Positions 8,254-17,732 of a stretch of 64,000 nucleotides of DNA are shown in pieces. The notes beneath the pieces were generated by a model that was given only the letters and a program-made list of their open reading frames with translations, did not search any database and was not told the origin of the DNA. The DNA comes from DAOMFM01 sp035429825 (GTDB lineage: Bacteria; Acidobacteriota; Blastocatellia; UBA7656; JADIYM01): positions 1 to 64,000 of the forward strand of contig JBGAKX010000006.1 in assembly GCA_044224215.1 (NCBI GenBank), written 5' to 3'. Every line of letters starts with the position of its first letter. The first letter of the stretch is position 1. The position numbers and the translations under genes were made by a program.

Positions 8254-9423
8254 ATGCGCGTTCCGACCGTCAAGCTTGTCGACGAGTATGCAGGTCGCGC
8301 GGCGACGGGAGTGCTGCGACGGTTCACGACCGTGCATCCGCCGTCTCCGGTCGAGCGGATTCTGTGCATCAAGTTCTGGGGTCTCGGCTCGATCGTGCTT
8401 GCGTCCGGCGCGATTCGCTCGATCAGGGCGGCGTTTCCGAACGCCCGTCTCGACATCCTCACCCTGGAGGCAAATGCGCAGGTCTGCGCGCATCTCGGCC
8501 TGTTCGATCGCGTCCACACGGTTCGCATCACGCGTTGGGACCGTTTTGCTCGCGATGCGGTAGCGGCCGTGCGCGCGCTCGCTGCAGATCGGTACGACAC
8601 CGTCGTCGATCTCGAACTGTTCGCGTACGTGTCGGCGCTCGCCGCGCTCGGCACGCGCGCGCCGCGGCGGCTCGGTTTCGCGAAAGGCGCCGCGCCGCTG
8701 TTCACGTCGACGGTTCCCTTCGATTCGAACCGCCACGTGACCGCGAGCTTCAGAGCGCTTGCAGCGGAGCTGACCGGGAAGCCTTCAAACGATCCAGTCT
8801 CGCTCGATGTCGCTGCTGCGGACGCGGAACGGGTGGCAAGCATTCTCGCTACCCACGGCGTCGGGCCCGAGTCGGTTGTCGTCGCGATGAACGTCAACGC
8901 GAGTGCGCTGGCGCGCGAACGACGGTGGCCGCGCGAACAGTTCGCCCGGATTGCGGCGCGGCTCTCAGCGACGTTTGGCGCACAGGTCGTGCTGATCGGA
9001 TCGGCGGCGGAGCGCGACTACACGGATGGGCTGGTCCGCGAGCTCCCGCGCCCGGCGGCCGTTACGAATCTCGCGGGCCGGTTGACGTTCGGAGAGCTCG
9101 TCGCACTCGTCGCCCGGTCGGTGGTGCTCGTGACGAACGACAGCGGCCCTCTCCATGTCGCGTCTGCGCTCGACGTGCCGACGATCGCACTCTTCGGGCC
9201 CGAGACCCCCGTACGCTACGGTCCGCTCGCAACCGAACAACTCACCCTGTACGCCGGCCTTGCCTGCAGTCCGTGCATGAGCGTCGAGAATCGAAAGACG
9301 GTCAATTGCCGCTATGACGCGCTCTGCATGCGGTCGATCGGCGCCGATTCGGCGTGGGAGCGGATCGAGCCGTTCGTGCGGCGCGTGCTGGCGAAGGCGG
9401 ACCGACAGGAGGCGATCGGATGA
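8254..9423 (+). CDS. Glycosyltransferase family 9 (ADP-heptose:LPS heptosyltransferase-like)
   Basis: The 389-residue protein is soluble or peripheral with a GT-B fold. The N-terminal half includes KFWGLGSIVLASGAIRSIR, the usual opening of family 9 (ILxIKxxxLGDxxxxTPxL), although the canonical GD is replaced by GS. The C-terminal nucleotide-sugar site has the hallmark NDSGPLHVASALDVPTIALF and a following GPETPVRYGP. A cysteine cluster (CSPCMSVENRK, NCRYDALCM) near the end is common in this family. The enzyme probably adds a heptose-like or related sugar to a lipid-linked acceptor. Its stop overlaps the ATG of the third radical SAM gene (ATGA), indicating coupling. Confidence 0.85.
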   Translation: MRVPTVKLVDEYAGRAATGVLRRFTTVHPPSPVERILCIKFWGLGSIVLASGAIRSIRAAFPNARLDILTLEANAQVCAHLGLFDRVHTVRITRWDRFARDAVAAVRALAADRYDTVVDLELFAYVSALAALGTRAPRRLGFAKGAAPLFTSTVPFDSNRHVTASFRALAAELTGKPSNDPVSLDVAAADAERVASILATHGVGPESVVVAMNVNASALARERRWPREQFARIAARLSATFGAQVVLIGSAAERDYTDGLVRELPRPAAVTNLAGRLTFGELVALVARSVVLVTNDSGPLHVASALDVPTIALFGPETPVRYGPLATEQLTLYAGLACSPCMSVENRKTVNCRYDALCMRSIGADSAWERIEPFVRRVLAKADRQEAIG

Positions 9424-10802
9424 AGGCGCTCCTGCTCAATCCTCCGGGCCGTCGCATGTACCTGCGGGACTATTTCTGCAGCAAGGTGTCGCAGGCCGAC
9501 TACGTGCACCCGCCGATCGACCTCGTCGTGCAGAGCGGCTGGCTCGCCGGGCGGTTCGACGTGACCTTGTGCGACGCCATTGTGAACCGGCTGACGCCGG
9601 ACGCGACCATCGAGCGGATCCGCGATGCGCGACCGGACGCGATCCTCAGCCTGACGGGAGCGGTCTCGGTCGACGAGGACGGTCCGTTTCTCGCGCGTGT
9701 TCGCTCCGTGTTCGACGGACCGATCGTCGCCATGGGGGATGTACTGCTCGAGCGGCCGGCGGAATGGCTCGACCGGTGGCAAGCGGTGGATGCGGTGGCG
9801 ACGGACTTTTCGGGCGACTCGATTGCGCGATATCTGGCGGGTGAGCGCGGCGAACTCTCCGGAATTGCCTGGCGCGACGGAACGGGCCTCGTCGACCACA
9901 CCTTCACGGCGCACGCGGCAGGCGAATACACGATCCCCGTGCCTCGCCACGAGCTGTTTCTCGCCGAGCGATACCGCTACGGGTTGTCCCGCGGTCGTCG
10001 GCTCGCATCCGTGCTCACGGATTACGGCTGTCCGTTCCGATGTTCGTTCTGCGTGATGCCGAGTCTTGGCTGGCGCTCGCGCGGCGTGGCGAACGTGCTC
10101 GAGGAGCTCGACGAACTGCAGCGGCTCGGCGCGCGCGAACTGTTCTTTCTCGACCAGACGTTTGGCCTTCCGCGCAGACGCGCACTCGACCTCCTCGAGG
10201 CAATGGCTCGACGCGACTATGCGTTTGGATGGGTTGCGTTCGTCCGGGCGGACGCGTCGGACGACGACCTGCTTGCCGCCATGCGGCGCGCGGGCTGCCA
10301 CACGGTGATCTTCGGCGTCGAGTCCGGCGACGACGCGGCGCTCGCCGAGATGGACAAGGACCTGTCGACCGACGAGCTCCGCGAGGCGTTCCCACGCGCG
10401 CGGCGCGCGGGCCTGCGCGCCGCGGCCACGATACTTCTCGGATTGCCAGAAGACACGGCGCCGCGCTTCGACCGCACGATGCGGCTCGTGCGCGACCTCG
10501 ATCCGGATTTTCTGTCGGTGAATGTCGCTGTCCCGCGCAACGGCACGCCGCTCCGCGCCGCCGCGCTTGCCGAAGGTCTCGCGTCGGCCGATGCGCGAAT
10601 GGATCAGTCGGGCTCGTCGATCTCGATCAAGCCGCGCGCGCTCGAGCGTTCCGATGTGGCCGCGATGCGCGACCGCGCCGTACGCGAGTTCTATGTGCGA
10701 CCCGGCTATCTGTTGAGGCGGGCTGCCGGCGTGCGCTCGCTCGACGAGCTCGCGCTGCTTGCCTCCAACGCATTCCGCCTCCTGCGTCCCTACCAGTCAT
10801 GA
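9420..10802 (+). CDS. B12-binding radical SAM protein 3 of 4
   Basis: The protein is 460 residues from the ATG at 9420, which overlaps the GT9 stop. The radical SAM triad is C204, C208, C211 in YGCPFRCSFCV; IFGVESGDDAALAEMDKD and ATILLGLPEDT are barrel motifs. The N-terminal cobalamin-binding region (about 1-140) is more divergent than in the other three: the Gly-Gly-His-Pro segment is replaced by VAMGDVLLERPAEW, so B12 binding is less certain. The reading frame extends upstream of 9420 without domain content, so the coupled ATG is preferred. It is in the middle of the operon and its substrate is unknown. Confidence 0.82.
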   Translation: MKALLLNPPGRRMYLRDYFCSKVSQADYVHPPIDLVVQSGWLAGRFDVTLCDAIVNRLTPDATIERIRDARPDAILSLTGAVSVDEDGPFLARVRSVFDGPIVAMGDVLLERPAEWLDRWQAVDAVATDFSGDSIARYLAGERGELSGIAWRDGTGLVDHTFTAHAAGEYTIPVPRHELFLAERYRYGLSRGRRLASVLTDYGCPFRCSFCVMPSLGWRSRGVANVLEELDELQRLGARELFFLDQTFGLPRRRALDLLEAMARRDYAFGWVAFVRADASDDDLLAAMRRAGCHTVIFGVESGDDAALAEMDKDLSTDELREAFPRARRAGLRAAATILLGLPEDTAPRFDRTMRLVRDLDPDFLSVNVAVPRNGTPLRAAALAEGLASADARMDQSGSSISIKPRALERSDVAAMRDRAVREFYVRPGYLLRRAAGVRSLDELALLASNAFRLLRPYQS

Positions 10803-12271
10803 CACGCGTCGTTCTGTTCAATCCGCGCAGCGCGCAATGGAAGCACCGGCTTCCCATGTCATTGCTCTCGATTGGCGCGCTGATCGAGGGGCGTCACGAC
10901 TACACGATCATCGACGGCAATCTCGAGGCCGATCCGGAAGGTGCGCTCGAGCGGGAGATCTCCGAGCACGGTGCGACAGTCCTCGGCGTCACCGTCATGC
11001 CCGGACCCCAGCTGCGCACCGCGATTCCGATCACGAAGCGTCTCAAGCAGAAGCACCCGCACGTTACCACCGTGTGGGGCGGTTATTTTCCGTCGCTTCA
11101 TACCGAGACGGTGCTGCGCAGCGGCTTCGTCGACATCGCCGTCGTCGGCCAGGGCGACTCGACGTTCAGCGAACTGCTGGACGCCGACCTCGACCCCGAC
11201 AGCATCGCGGGACTCGCGTATCCTCGAAATGGCGGGGTCGTCCGCACGCCGCCCCGGCCGCTGCGCGATCCGAACACACTGCCTCGCTGGCCGTACCATC
11301 GCGTGGACATGCCGCGCTACCTCGGTCCGTCGTACCTCGGAAGCCGAACGACGTCGTTTCACTCGAGCATCGGATGCCCGTTTCTCTGCAGCTTCTGCGC
11401 CGTGGCGGGCGTCTTCACGGGCCGATGGCTGGCGGTCGACGCGGAACCGCTCGCGGACGAGATGCTGCGCCTCAAGTCCGAGTACGGCATCGACGCGGTG
11501 CAGTTCATCGACAGCAACTTTTTTGTTGCCGAGAAGCGCGCGCGCCGCTTTTCGGAACTGATGCGCGGCTCGGGCATCGCGTGGTGGGGCGAGGCGCGCC
11601 CCGACACGCTGATGAAGTTCGACGACGCGACACTTCAGGCCATGGCCGACAGCCGCTGCCGGATGATCTTCTTCGGCGCCGAAACCGGCTCCGACATCGC
11701 GCTCGAGCTGATGGACAAGGGCGGCACGCAGACTGGATCGACGGTGCTCGAGCTGTGCGCGCGATCCAGAAAGTTCGGGATCATCCCGGAGCTCTCGTTC
11801 GTGTTTGGGCTCCCGTCGGACGACGTTGCGGGCGACGTCGAGCGCGACATCCGGTTCATCCGCGAGTGCAAGCGGATCAATCCGGACGCCGAGATCGTCT
11901 TTTATGTCTACTCGCCCGTTCACTTCGAGAACACCGCATTGCAGCGCGAGGCTGCGCGATTCGGGTTCCGCTTTCCCGAACGGCTCGAGGACTGGCTGCT
12001 GCCCGAGTGGCAGGAGTTCGACATGCGACGCAACGCGGTGACACCCTGGATCACGGACGACATCGTTCGTCGCATTCGCGAATTCGAGCTCGTGCTCAAC
12101 TCGAAATTCCCGACGATCTCGGATCTCAGGCTGACGCCCGGCCGGCGACGCGTGTTGAAGTCGCTCGGCGCGTGGCGCTACCGGTACGGGCTGTACCGGC
12201 GACCGTACGAGCTCAGGCTTGTGGCGAACCGTCTTTTCAAGTATCGCCGACCCGAGGTGGAAGGGTTTTGA
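10799..12271 (+). CDS. B12-binding radical SAM protein 4 of 4
   Basis: The protein has 490 residues starting at an ATG that overlaps the previous stop (ATGA). It has an N-terminal B12-binding region with GVTVMPGPQLRTAIPITKRL, TVWGGYFPSLHTETVL and VVGQGDSTFSELL. The radical SAM motif is IGCPFLCSFCA (C193, C197, C200), followed by MIFFGAETGSDIALELMDKG. The C-terminus ends with WRYRYGLYRRPYELRLVANR, similar in composition to the tail of radical SAM protein 2, suggesting those two are the closest paralogues. An open frame continues upstream on this strand, but it overlaps the cysteine motif of gene 3 in another frame and is spurious. Last radical SAM gene of the operon. Confidence 0.85.
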   Translation: MTRVVLFNPRSAQWKHRLPMSLLSIGALIEGRHDYTIIDGNLEADPEGALEREISEHGATVLGVTVMPGPQLRTAIPITKRLKQKHPHVTTVWGGYFPSLHTETVLRSGFVDIAVVGQGDSTFSELLDADLDPDSIAGLAYPRNGGVVRTPPRPLRDPNTLPRWPYHRVDMPRYLGPSYLGSRTTSFHSSIGCPFLCSFCAVAGVFTGRWLAVDAEPLADEMLRLKSEYGIDAVQFIDSNFFVAEKRARRFSELMRGSGIAWWGEARPDTLMKFDDATLQAMADSRCRMIFFGAETGSDIALELMDKGGTQTGSTVLELCARSRKFGIIPELSFVFGLPSDDVAGDVERDIRFIRECKRINPDAEIVFYVYSPVHFENTALQREAARFGFRFPERLEDWLLPEWQEFDMRRNAVTPWITDDIVRRIREFELVLNSKFPTISDLRLTPGRRRVLKSLGAWRYRYGLYRRPYELRLVANRLFKYRRPEVEGF

Positions 12272-12305
12272 ACTGCCCGTCGCCTGCCGTAGGATGACCG
12301 CCTGA

Positions 12306-12629
12306 ATGGCACACGCGAACGACGCTCACGATACAACGGCGCGGCGATCAAGGTGGATCTGGTTCTCCGACTGGCCGCCCATCGTCAAGCTGCTGCCTCC
12401 GCTGGCAATTCTGGTGCTCAACGCGTCCCGGCTGGCACGTAGGGTCCCGACGATGCGCGTGGTCCTCGTCGGCGTGGCGGTGGCATTCCTGATATGGATC
12501 GGCTGCGATGTGTTCGTGAACTTCCTGCGAAGGCGTTCGACCACCGCGACTGCTGGCAAGTTCGGATTCCTCGAACTGCTCGCCGTGATGCTGCTCGTCG
12601 GCATGTCGATCGGCCTTCTGTACCACTGA
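12306..12629 (+). CDS. Small two-helix membrane protein, unknown function
   Basis: This is a 107-residue protein with two clear hydrophobic helices (around MRVVLVGVAVAFLIWIGCDV and LLAVMLLVGMSIGLLYH) and a hydrophobic-aromatic N-terminal part containing WIWFSDWPPIVKLLPPLAIL. It sits 34 bp after the fourth radical SAM gene on the same strand, so it could be the last operon member or co-transcribed with the methyltransferase. I do not recognise the family. Codon use resembles its neighbours and it has no overlapping competitor of comparable quality, which supports it being a real gene. Confidence 0.6.
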   Translation: MAHANDAHDTTARRSRWIWFSDWPPIVKLLPPLAILVLNASRLARRVPTMRVVLVGVAVAFLIWIGCDVFVNFLRRRSTTATAGKFGFLELLAVMLLVGMSIGLLYH

Positions 12630-12642
12630 GGCCGGGCGGCGC

Positions 12643-13346
12643 ATGGTGAAGCAGCTCGCACGGCGTGTTCTGCACACGGCCGTCTACTACCTCCTGATCC
12701 GGCGGACCCGCGGACGGGTCGTTCGAACGCGTGCAGCGCGACTCGATCTCGTCGTGCCGCCCGGTGTGTTTCATCCGCGATGGTTCCTGTCGAGTGAAAT
12801 GCTTGCGCGCTACGTCTCGCGGATGGATCTGGCGGGAAAGCGCGTGGTGGACGTCGGGACCGGTACTGGAATTCTGGCGATATAGCGGCGGCGCGGGCGG
12901 GCGCGCGTTTTGTCGCGGCTGTGGATATCAATCCGGACGCCGCGGCGGCTGCGGCTGCGAATGCACGAGCAGCAGGATACGGCGAGGGCGTCGCGCCGAT
13001 GTGCGGCGACCTGCTCGGCGCGGTGTCGCCCACGGCGGTGTTCGACGTGGCGCTGTCGAATCCGCCGTTCTTTGCGGGCGAACCCGTCGACGTCGCGGAT
13101 CGCGCGTGGCACGCGGGACCGGCGTACCGCGACATTGCGCCGATGTTCGAGCAGTTGGCCGAGCGGATCGTGCCCGAAGGTCGCGTGTACGTCGTGTTGT
13201 CAACCGACGCGGATCTGGCGACGCTCACGGCGATGATGGAGCGGGCGGGGTTTGGGCACCGCGTGGTTCAGGAACGGCGGTTGTGGTTTGAGACGCTCGT
13301 GATCTACGAGTTGACGCGTGAGGTCAATGCAGAGCCGATCGCGTGA
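12643..13346 (+). pseudogene. Class I SAM-dependent methyltransferase, disrupted by a 2-nt frameshift
   Basis: Two frames encode consecutive parts of one methyltransferase. The first (80 residues from ATG 12643) ends at motif I, VVDVGTGTGILAI, then TAG at 12883. The second frame resumes immediately with IAAARAGARFVAAVDINPDA and includes the NPPF motif (VALSNPPFFAGEP), typical of N6-adenine/N5-glutamine or small-molecule methyltransferases (MTS/HemK/RlmG-like). The junction reads GCGATATAGCGG; removing one TA would give a continuous frame, so the lesion looks like a tandem TA duplication. It may be a genuine pseudogene or a sequencing error. Motif order resembles PrmC/TrmN6-type enzymes, but the exact substrate cannot be called. 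Confidence 0.75.
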
Positions 13347-13448
13347 GCGATCGGGGGAGCCTGACGGTGCGCGCGCCGTTCGGTTACCCCGATCCCTGAC
13401 GGGATCGGCTCTGCGTCGAATGCAGTACCGATCGCAGTAGCGATCGGT
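13329..13448. repeat. REP-like cluster of three related hairpins between convergent genes
   Basis: Three perfect stem-loops share the half-site CCGATC: 13335-13354 (CCGATCGC, loop GTGA), 13389-13408 (CCGATCCC, loop TGAC) and 13427-13448 (ACCGATCGC, loop AGTA). The first and second can also pair with each other through GCAGAGCCGATC (13329-13340) and GATCGGCTCTGC (13403-13414). The element overlaps the stop codon of the methyltransferase remnant and lies before the frr stop on the other strand. It probably acts as a bidirectional terminator or belongs to a repetitive extragenic palindrome family; CCGATCCCTGACGGG recurs on the minus strand near 27089-27104. Confidence 0.6.
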
Positions 13449-13481
13449 TCCGTGGCGCGACTTTCCTGGGCTCGGCCGAAG

Positions 13482-14042
13482 CTACACGTGCATCACTTCC
13501 GCTTCGCGCTGCTTGGCCAGGTCGTTCAGCTTCTCGATGTGCGCATCGGTCAACTTCTGCACGTCCGCGAGCGCACCCCGCTCCTCGTCCTCGGACACCA
13601 GCTTGTCCTTCAGCATCTGCTTCAACTTGTCGTTCGTTTCGCGCCGGATGTTGCGGATCGCCGTACGGTGATCCTCGGCGATCTCGTGAACGACCTTCGT
13701 GTACTGCTTGCGCCGTTCCTCGGTCAGCGGCGGGATCGGAATGCGCACCATCTTCCCGTCGTTCGACGGATTCAGGTTCAGGTCTCCGGTCAGGATCGCC
13801 TTCTCGATCGCCTTGATGACCGACGGATCCCACGGCTGCACCGTGAGCATCGAAGGCTCCGGCGCGCTGATCTGCGCAACCTGCGACAGGGGCGTCATCG
13901 TCCCGTAATAATCGACCATGATGCCGTCCAGGAGATGGACCGAGGCCCGGCCGGTGCGGATATGCGAGAACTTGCGACGCGCGTCCTCGACGGTGACCTG
14001 CATGTGTTTCTCGGTCTCGGCCTTCAGCTGCTTCACATCCAT
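13482..14042 (-). CDS. frr: Ribosome recycling factor
   Basis: The 186-residue protein matches ribosome recycling factor along its length. It includes the highly conserved [17 protein letters not shown], then [17 protein letters not shown], and the helical C-terminal part [23 protein letters not shown], with EF-G, splits post-termination 70S ribosomes. The ATG at 14042 has a GGAGA Shine-Dalgarno. It follows pyrH by 13 bp, the usual pyrH-frr pairing, and ends the rplM-to-frr transcriptional block before the REP-like hairpins. Confidence 0.97.
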   Translation of the reverse strand: MDVKQLKAETEKHMQVTVEDARRKFSHIRTGRASVHLLDGIMVDYYGTMTPLSQVAQISAPEPSMLTVQPWDPSVIKAIEKAILTGDLNLNPSNDGKMVRIPIPPLTEERRKQYTKVVHEIAEDHRTAIRNIRRETNDKLKQMLKDKLVSEDEERGALADVQKLTDAHIEKLNDLAKQREAEVMHV

Positions 14043-14055
14043 TTGCGTCGTCTCC

Positions 14056-14817
14056 CTATGAATGTTTGAGGGCGTCCACGCGCGACCCGATGCGGTCGCC
14101 CTTGATGACTCTCAGGATATTGCCCCGCGTGCGCAAGTTGAACACGACGATCGGCAGTGCGTTGTCACGGCTGAGCGAGATCGCGGACGCATCCATTACC
14201 TTCAGGCTGCGCGTGAGGACGTCATCGTACGACACGTGCTCCAGAAACTTCGCCGTCGGGTCCGTCACCGGATCCGCCGTGTAGATTCCCTCGACCTTTG
14301 TCGCCTTCAGGATCGCGTCGGCGCTGATTTCGAGCGCCCTCAGCACCGCTGCCGAATCGGTCGTGAAATACGGATTTCCCGTTCCGGCCGCGAAGATCAC
14401 CACCCGGTGCTTCTCGAGGTGACGAATCGCGCGCCTCAGGATGAACGGCTCGGCAATCGCGCGCATCTCGATCGCCGTCTGAACACGCGTCGGAACGCCG
14501 ATCTTCTCGAGGCCGTCCTGCAACGCCACCGAGTTCATCACGGTCGCGAGCATTCCCATGTAGTCGGCCGCCGACCGGTCGAGCCCCTGCGCGCTCACCG
14601 CGATGCCGCGGAAGATGTTCCCGCCGCCGACAACGATCGCGATTTCGACTCCGAGATCGTGAGCCTGCTTGATCTCCCCCGCGATCTCCTTGATGACGGC
14701 GGGGTCGATGCCGAACTTGCTTTCACCCATCAGGGCTTCGCCGCTCAGCTTCAGCAACACCCTCTTGTAGGCCGGTCCGCCATCAGGTGAATCCGTGATG
14801 CTGCTCAACTCTTCCAC
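14056..14817 (-). CDS. pyrH: Uridylate (UMP) kinase
   Basis: This 253-residue amino-acid-kinase-fold enzyme phosphorylates UMP to UDP. Diagnostic segments are [15 protein letters not shown] (phosphate-binding), [25 protein letters not shown] and [16 protein letters not shown]. The apparent start is GTG at 14817; core homology begins about 17 residues later, and no clear Shine-Dalgarno sits at the GTG, so the exact start is uncertain. It lies downstream of tsf, separated by an intrinsic terminator, and is probably expressed by read-through or a local promoter. Bacterial PyrH is typically a GTP-activated, UTP-inhibited hexamer. Confidence 0.96.
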   Translation of the reverse strand: MEELSSITDSPDGGPAYKRVLLKLSGEALMGESKFGIDPAVIKEIAGEIKQAHDLGVEIAIVVGGGNIFRGIAVSAQGLDRSAADYMGMLATVMNSVALQDGLEKIGVPTRVQTAIEMRAIAEPFILRRAIRHLEKHRVVIFAAGTGNPYFTTDSAAVLRALEISADAILKATKVEGIYTADPVTDPTAKFLEHVSYDDVLTRSLKVMDASAISLSRDNALPIVVFNLRTRGNILRVIKGDRIGSRVDALKHS

Positions 14818-14842
14818 CTCGCTCGGGTTCGGAGTGCCGGGT

Positions 14843-14871
14843 CAAAAAACAGAGGCCCCTTTCGGGGCCTC
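14843..14871 (-). terminator. Intrinsic terminator/attenuator between tsf and pyrH
   Basis: On the minus strand the 8-bp stem GAGGCCCC/GGGGCCTC (14852-14871, loop GAAA) is followed within two bases by a TGTTTTTT tract. It lies 9 bp after the tsf stop and 26 bp before the pyrH start. It is positioned to reduce transcription from the rpsB-tsf unit into pyrH-frr. Confidence 0.85.
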
Positions 14872-14879
14872 GTTTCTCG

Positions 14880-15545
14880 CTACTGCTTCACCATCTCGGC
14901 GACTTCACTTGCAAAGTCGGCTTCCTTCTTCTCGATTCCCTCGCCGAGCTTGTACCGGGCGAATCGGCGAATCGCGATCTTCTCGCCCGTCTTGCCCGTC
15001 AGCGTCTTGACGAGGTCGCCGACGGTCGTCGACTGCTCCTTCACAAACGGCTGGTCGAGCAGACACGACGCTTCGTAGAACTTTCCGAGCCGCCCCTCGA
15101 CGATGTTGTTCAGCACGTCGGCCGGCTTGCTTCCCATCTTGGGATCGTTCTTCAGCCGCTCGAGCTCGATCTCGCGCTCCTTGGCCAGTGCGTCCGCGGG
15201 AACCTCGTCACGCGACACGTACGTGGGATCCATCGCCGCGATGTGCATTGCGATGTCCTTGACGAACGTCTGGAACTCGTCGCCGCGCGCCACAAAGTCG
15301 GTCTCGCAATTCACTTCCACGAGAACGCCGACCTTGCCACCCATGTGGATGTAGCTGCCGACGGCGCCTTCCGCCGCGACGCGTCCGGCCTTCTTCTCGG
15401 CGCTCGCGACACCGCGCTTGCGCAGAATCTCGATCGCCTTCTCCTCGTTGCCCTCGGCCTCGGTGAGCGCCTTCTTGCACTCCATCATTCCGGCTCCGGT
15501 CTTCTCGCGGAGCTCCTTGACCGCATTCGCTGTAATGTCTGCCAT
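14880..15545 (-). CDS. tsf: Elongation factor Ts
   Basis: This 221-residue nucleotide exchange factor for EF-Tu is short-form compared with the roughly 280 residues of E. coli, as in many bacteria lacking part of the C-terminal repeat. The N-terminal UBA-like domain [19 protein letters not shown] is diagnostic, followed by [20 protein letters not shown] and [12 protein letters not shown]. The ATG at 15545 is preceded by GAGAGG. It lies 84 bp downstream of rpsB in the conserved rpsB-tsf order and ends at an intrinsic terminator. Confidence 0.97.
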   Translation of the reverse strand: MADITANAVKELREKTGAGMMECKKALTEAEGNEEKAIEILRKRGVASAEKKAGRVAAEGAVGSYIHMGGKVGVLVEVNCETDFVARGDEFQTFVKDIAMHIAAMDPTYVSRDEVPADALAKEREIELERLKNDPKMGSKPADVLNNIVEGRLGKFYEASCLLDQPFVKEQSTTVGDLVKTLTGKTGEKIAIRRFARYKLGEGIEKKEADFASEVAEMVKQ

Positions 15546-15629
15546 GACCTCTCTCGTTCCTCACCGACACAGCGCGCGGACCACCGGGGTCCACGCGCGC
15601 GTCATTGACTGTTCCGACGGTTACGAATC

Positions 15630-16604
<975 letters not shown>

Positions 16605-16690
16605 AACAAAACTCCTTGGGTGAATCGGTTGATGTGCTCGCCTCTCTCATCGGGCTCCCCGCAGGGTCCCACCAATTCGAGCGAGGCAAT

Positions 16691-16768
16691 GGATTTGGGT
16701 TCAAGGCCCGGTCCCTGCAGTCGACCCGGCGAATGCCGGAGCGACCGCACGGACCGGGCCTCGAATCC
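16691..16768 (-). promoter_or_regulatory. Long stem-loop in the rpsI-rpsB intergenic leader
   Basis: A nested inverted repeat lies in the 170-bp rpsI-rpsB gap. A 10-bp stem GGCCCGGTCC (16705-16714) pairs with GGACCGGGCC (16751-16760), an inner hairpin CCGGC-GAAT-GCCGG spans 16726-16739, and outer bases GGATT (16691-16695) pair with AATCC (16764-16768). No T-tract follows on the minus strand. It could be a transcription attenuator after rpsI or the S2-binding leader RNA known in some bacteria for rpsB autoregulation; its sequence was not matched to the published motif. Confidence 0.45.
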
Positions 16769-16774
16769 AGAAAA

Positions 16775-17170
16775 CTAGCGCTTCGAGAACTGGAAGCGGC
16801 CGCGTGCGCCCTTCTGACCGTACTTCTTGCGCTCCTTCTGACGAGGGTCGCGCGTGACGAAGCCGGCACGCTTGAGGCGCGTGCGAAGGTCGCTGTTGAA
16901 CTCCATCAGCGCTCGCGTGATGCCGTGACGCACGGCGCCGGCCTGTCCCGCAACGCCGCCGCCAACGACATTGACGATGATGTCAAAGCGGTTGGCGGTC
17001 TCGGTCAACTGAAGCGGCTGACGAATGACCATCCGAAGCGTCTCGTTCGGGAAGTAGTCCTCGAACGCCCGCTTGTTGATCTTGATCTCACCAGTGCCCG
17101 GTCGAAGGTAGACGCGCGCCGTCGCATTCTTGCGGCGTCCAGTTCCGTTGTACTGCATATCGGTACTCAC
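16775..17170 (-). CDS. rpsI: 30S ribosomal protein S9
   Basis: This 131-residue protein contains the S9 signature [19 protein letters not shown] at the N-terminus, [21 protein letters not shown] in the middle, and the invariant C-terminus [17 protein letters not shown], whose terminal Lys-Arg reaches the P-site tRNA. The start is probably GTG at 17170, 9 nt after a GGAGAG Shine-Dalgarno; an alternative ATG lies 12 nt downstream. It follows rplM by 16 bp in the universal rplM-rpsI pair. Confidence 0.97.
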   Translation of the reverse strand: MSTDMQYNGTGRRKNATARVYLRPGTGEIKINKRAFEDYFPNETLRMVIRQPLQLTETANRFDIIVNVVGGGVAGQAGAVRHGITRALMEFNSDLRTRLKRAGFVTRDPRQKERKKYGQKGARGRFQFSKR

Positions 17171-17186
17171 GAATCAGATCTCTCCT

Positions 17187-17618
17187 CTACTCCATGGGAA
17201 CGGGCTTCTGGGCCTCGTGCGGGTGGTTCGGCCCGACGTAGACCTTCAGCTTCTTGGCCATCGCGCGGCCGATCTTGTTCTTGGGCAGCATGCCCTTGAT
17301 CGCGATTTCGAGAACCCGCTCGGGGTGGCGCTCCATCTGATCCCTTGCCGAGATCTCCTTCAGACCGCCCGGGTAACCCGTGTGGTGGCGGTACATCTTG
17401 TCCTGGAGCTTGTTGCCTTTGAAGACCACCTTCTCGGCATTCACGATCACGACGTGATCGCCCATGTCGATGTAGGGGGTGAAGGTCGGCTTGTGCTTGC
17501 CGCGGAGAACCGAAGCCACGCGCGTCGCCAATCGACCCACCGTCTGACCAGTGGCATCAACGACAAACCAGTTGCGCTGTGCCTCGAGATTTACTCCACT
17601 TGGAACGTACGTGCTCAT
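17187..17618 (-). CDS. rplM: 50S ribosomal protein L13
   Basis: This 143-residue protein has L13 hallmarks: [59 protein letters not shown] and the [21 protein letters not shown] block. It is the first gene of the ribosomal operon, preceded by a strong sigma70-type promoter at 17661-17689. cdsA lies just upstream on the same strand, but the promoter indicates independent initiation for the ribosomal block. Confidence 0.97.
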   Translation of the reverse strand: MSTYVPSGVNLEAQRNWFVVDATGQTVGRLATRVASVLRGKHKPTFTPYIDMGDHVVIVNAEKVVFKGNKLQDKMYRHHTGYPGGLKEISARDQMERHPERVLEIAIKGMLPKNKIGRAMAKKLKVYVGPNHPHEAQKPVPME

Positions 17619-17660
17619 ACTTCAAATCTCCGCCGTAAACTATGAAAAACGCAAGCGGGT

Positions 17661-17689
17661 AAAATACGCCCCGGGGTTACCGGTGTCAA
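17661..17689 (-). promoter_or_regulatory. Sigma70-type promoter of the rplM-rpsI operon
   Basis: On the minus strand a perfect TTGACA (-35, 17684-17689) and TATTTT (-10, 17661-17666) are separated by exactly 17 bp, about 40 bp before the rplM ATG. The predicted transcript starts near 17654 with a leader of about 36 nt. This is the best consensus match among promoters noticed in the window. Confidence 0.8.
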
Positions 17690-17732
17690 CCCGGATTCGT
17701 GCGCGGGGAGGAGCGAGCGGGTGAACGAGGGC

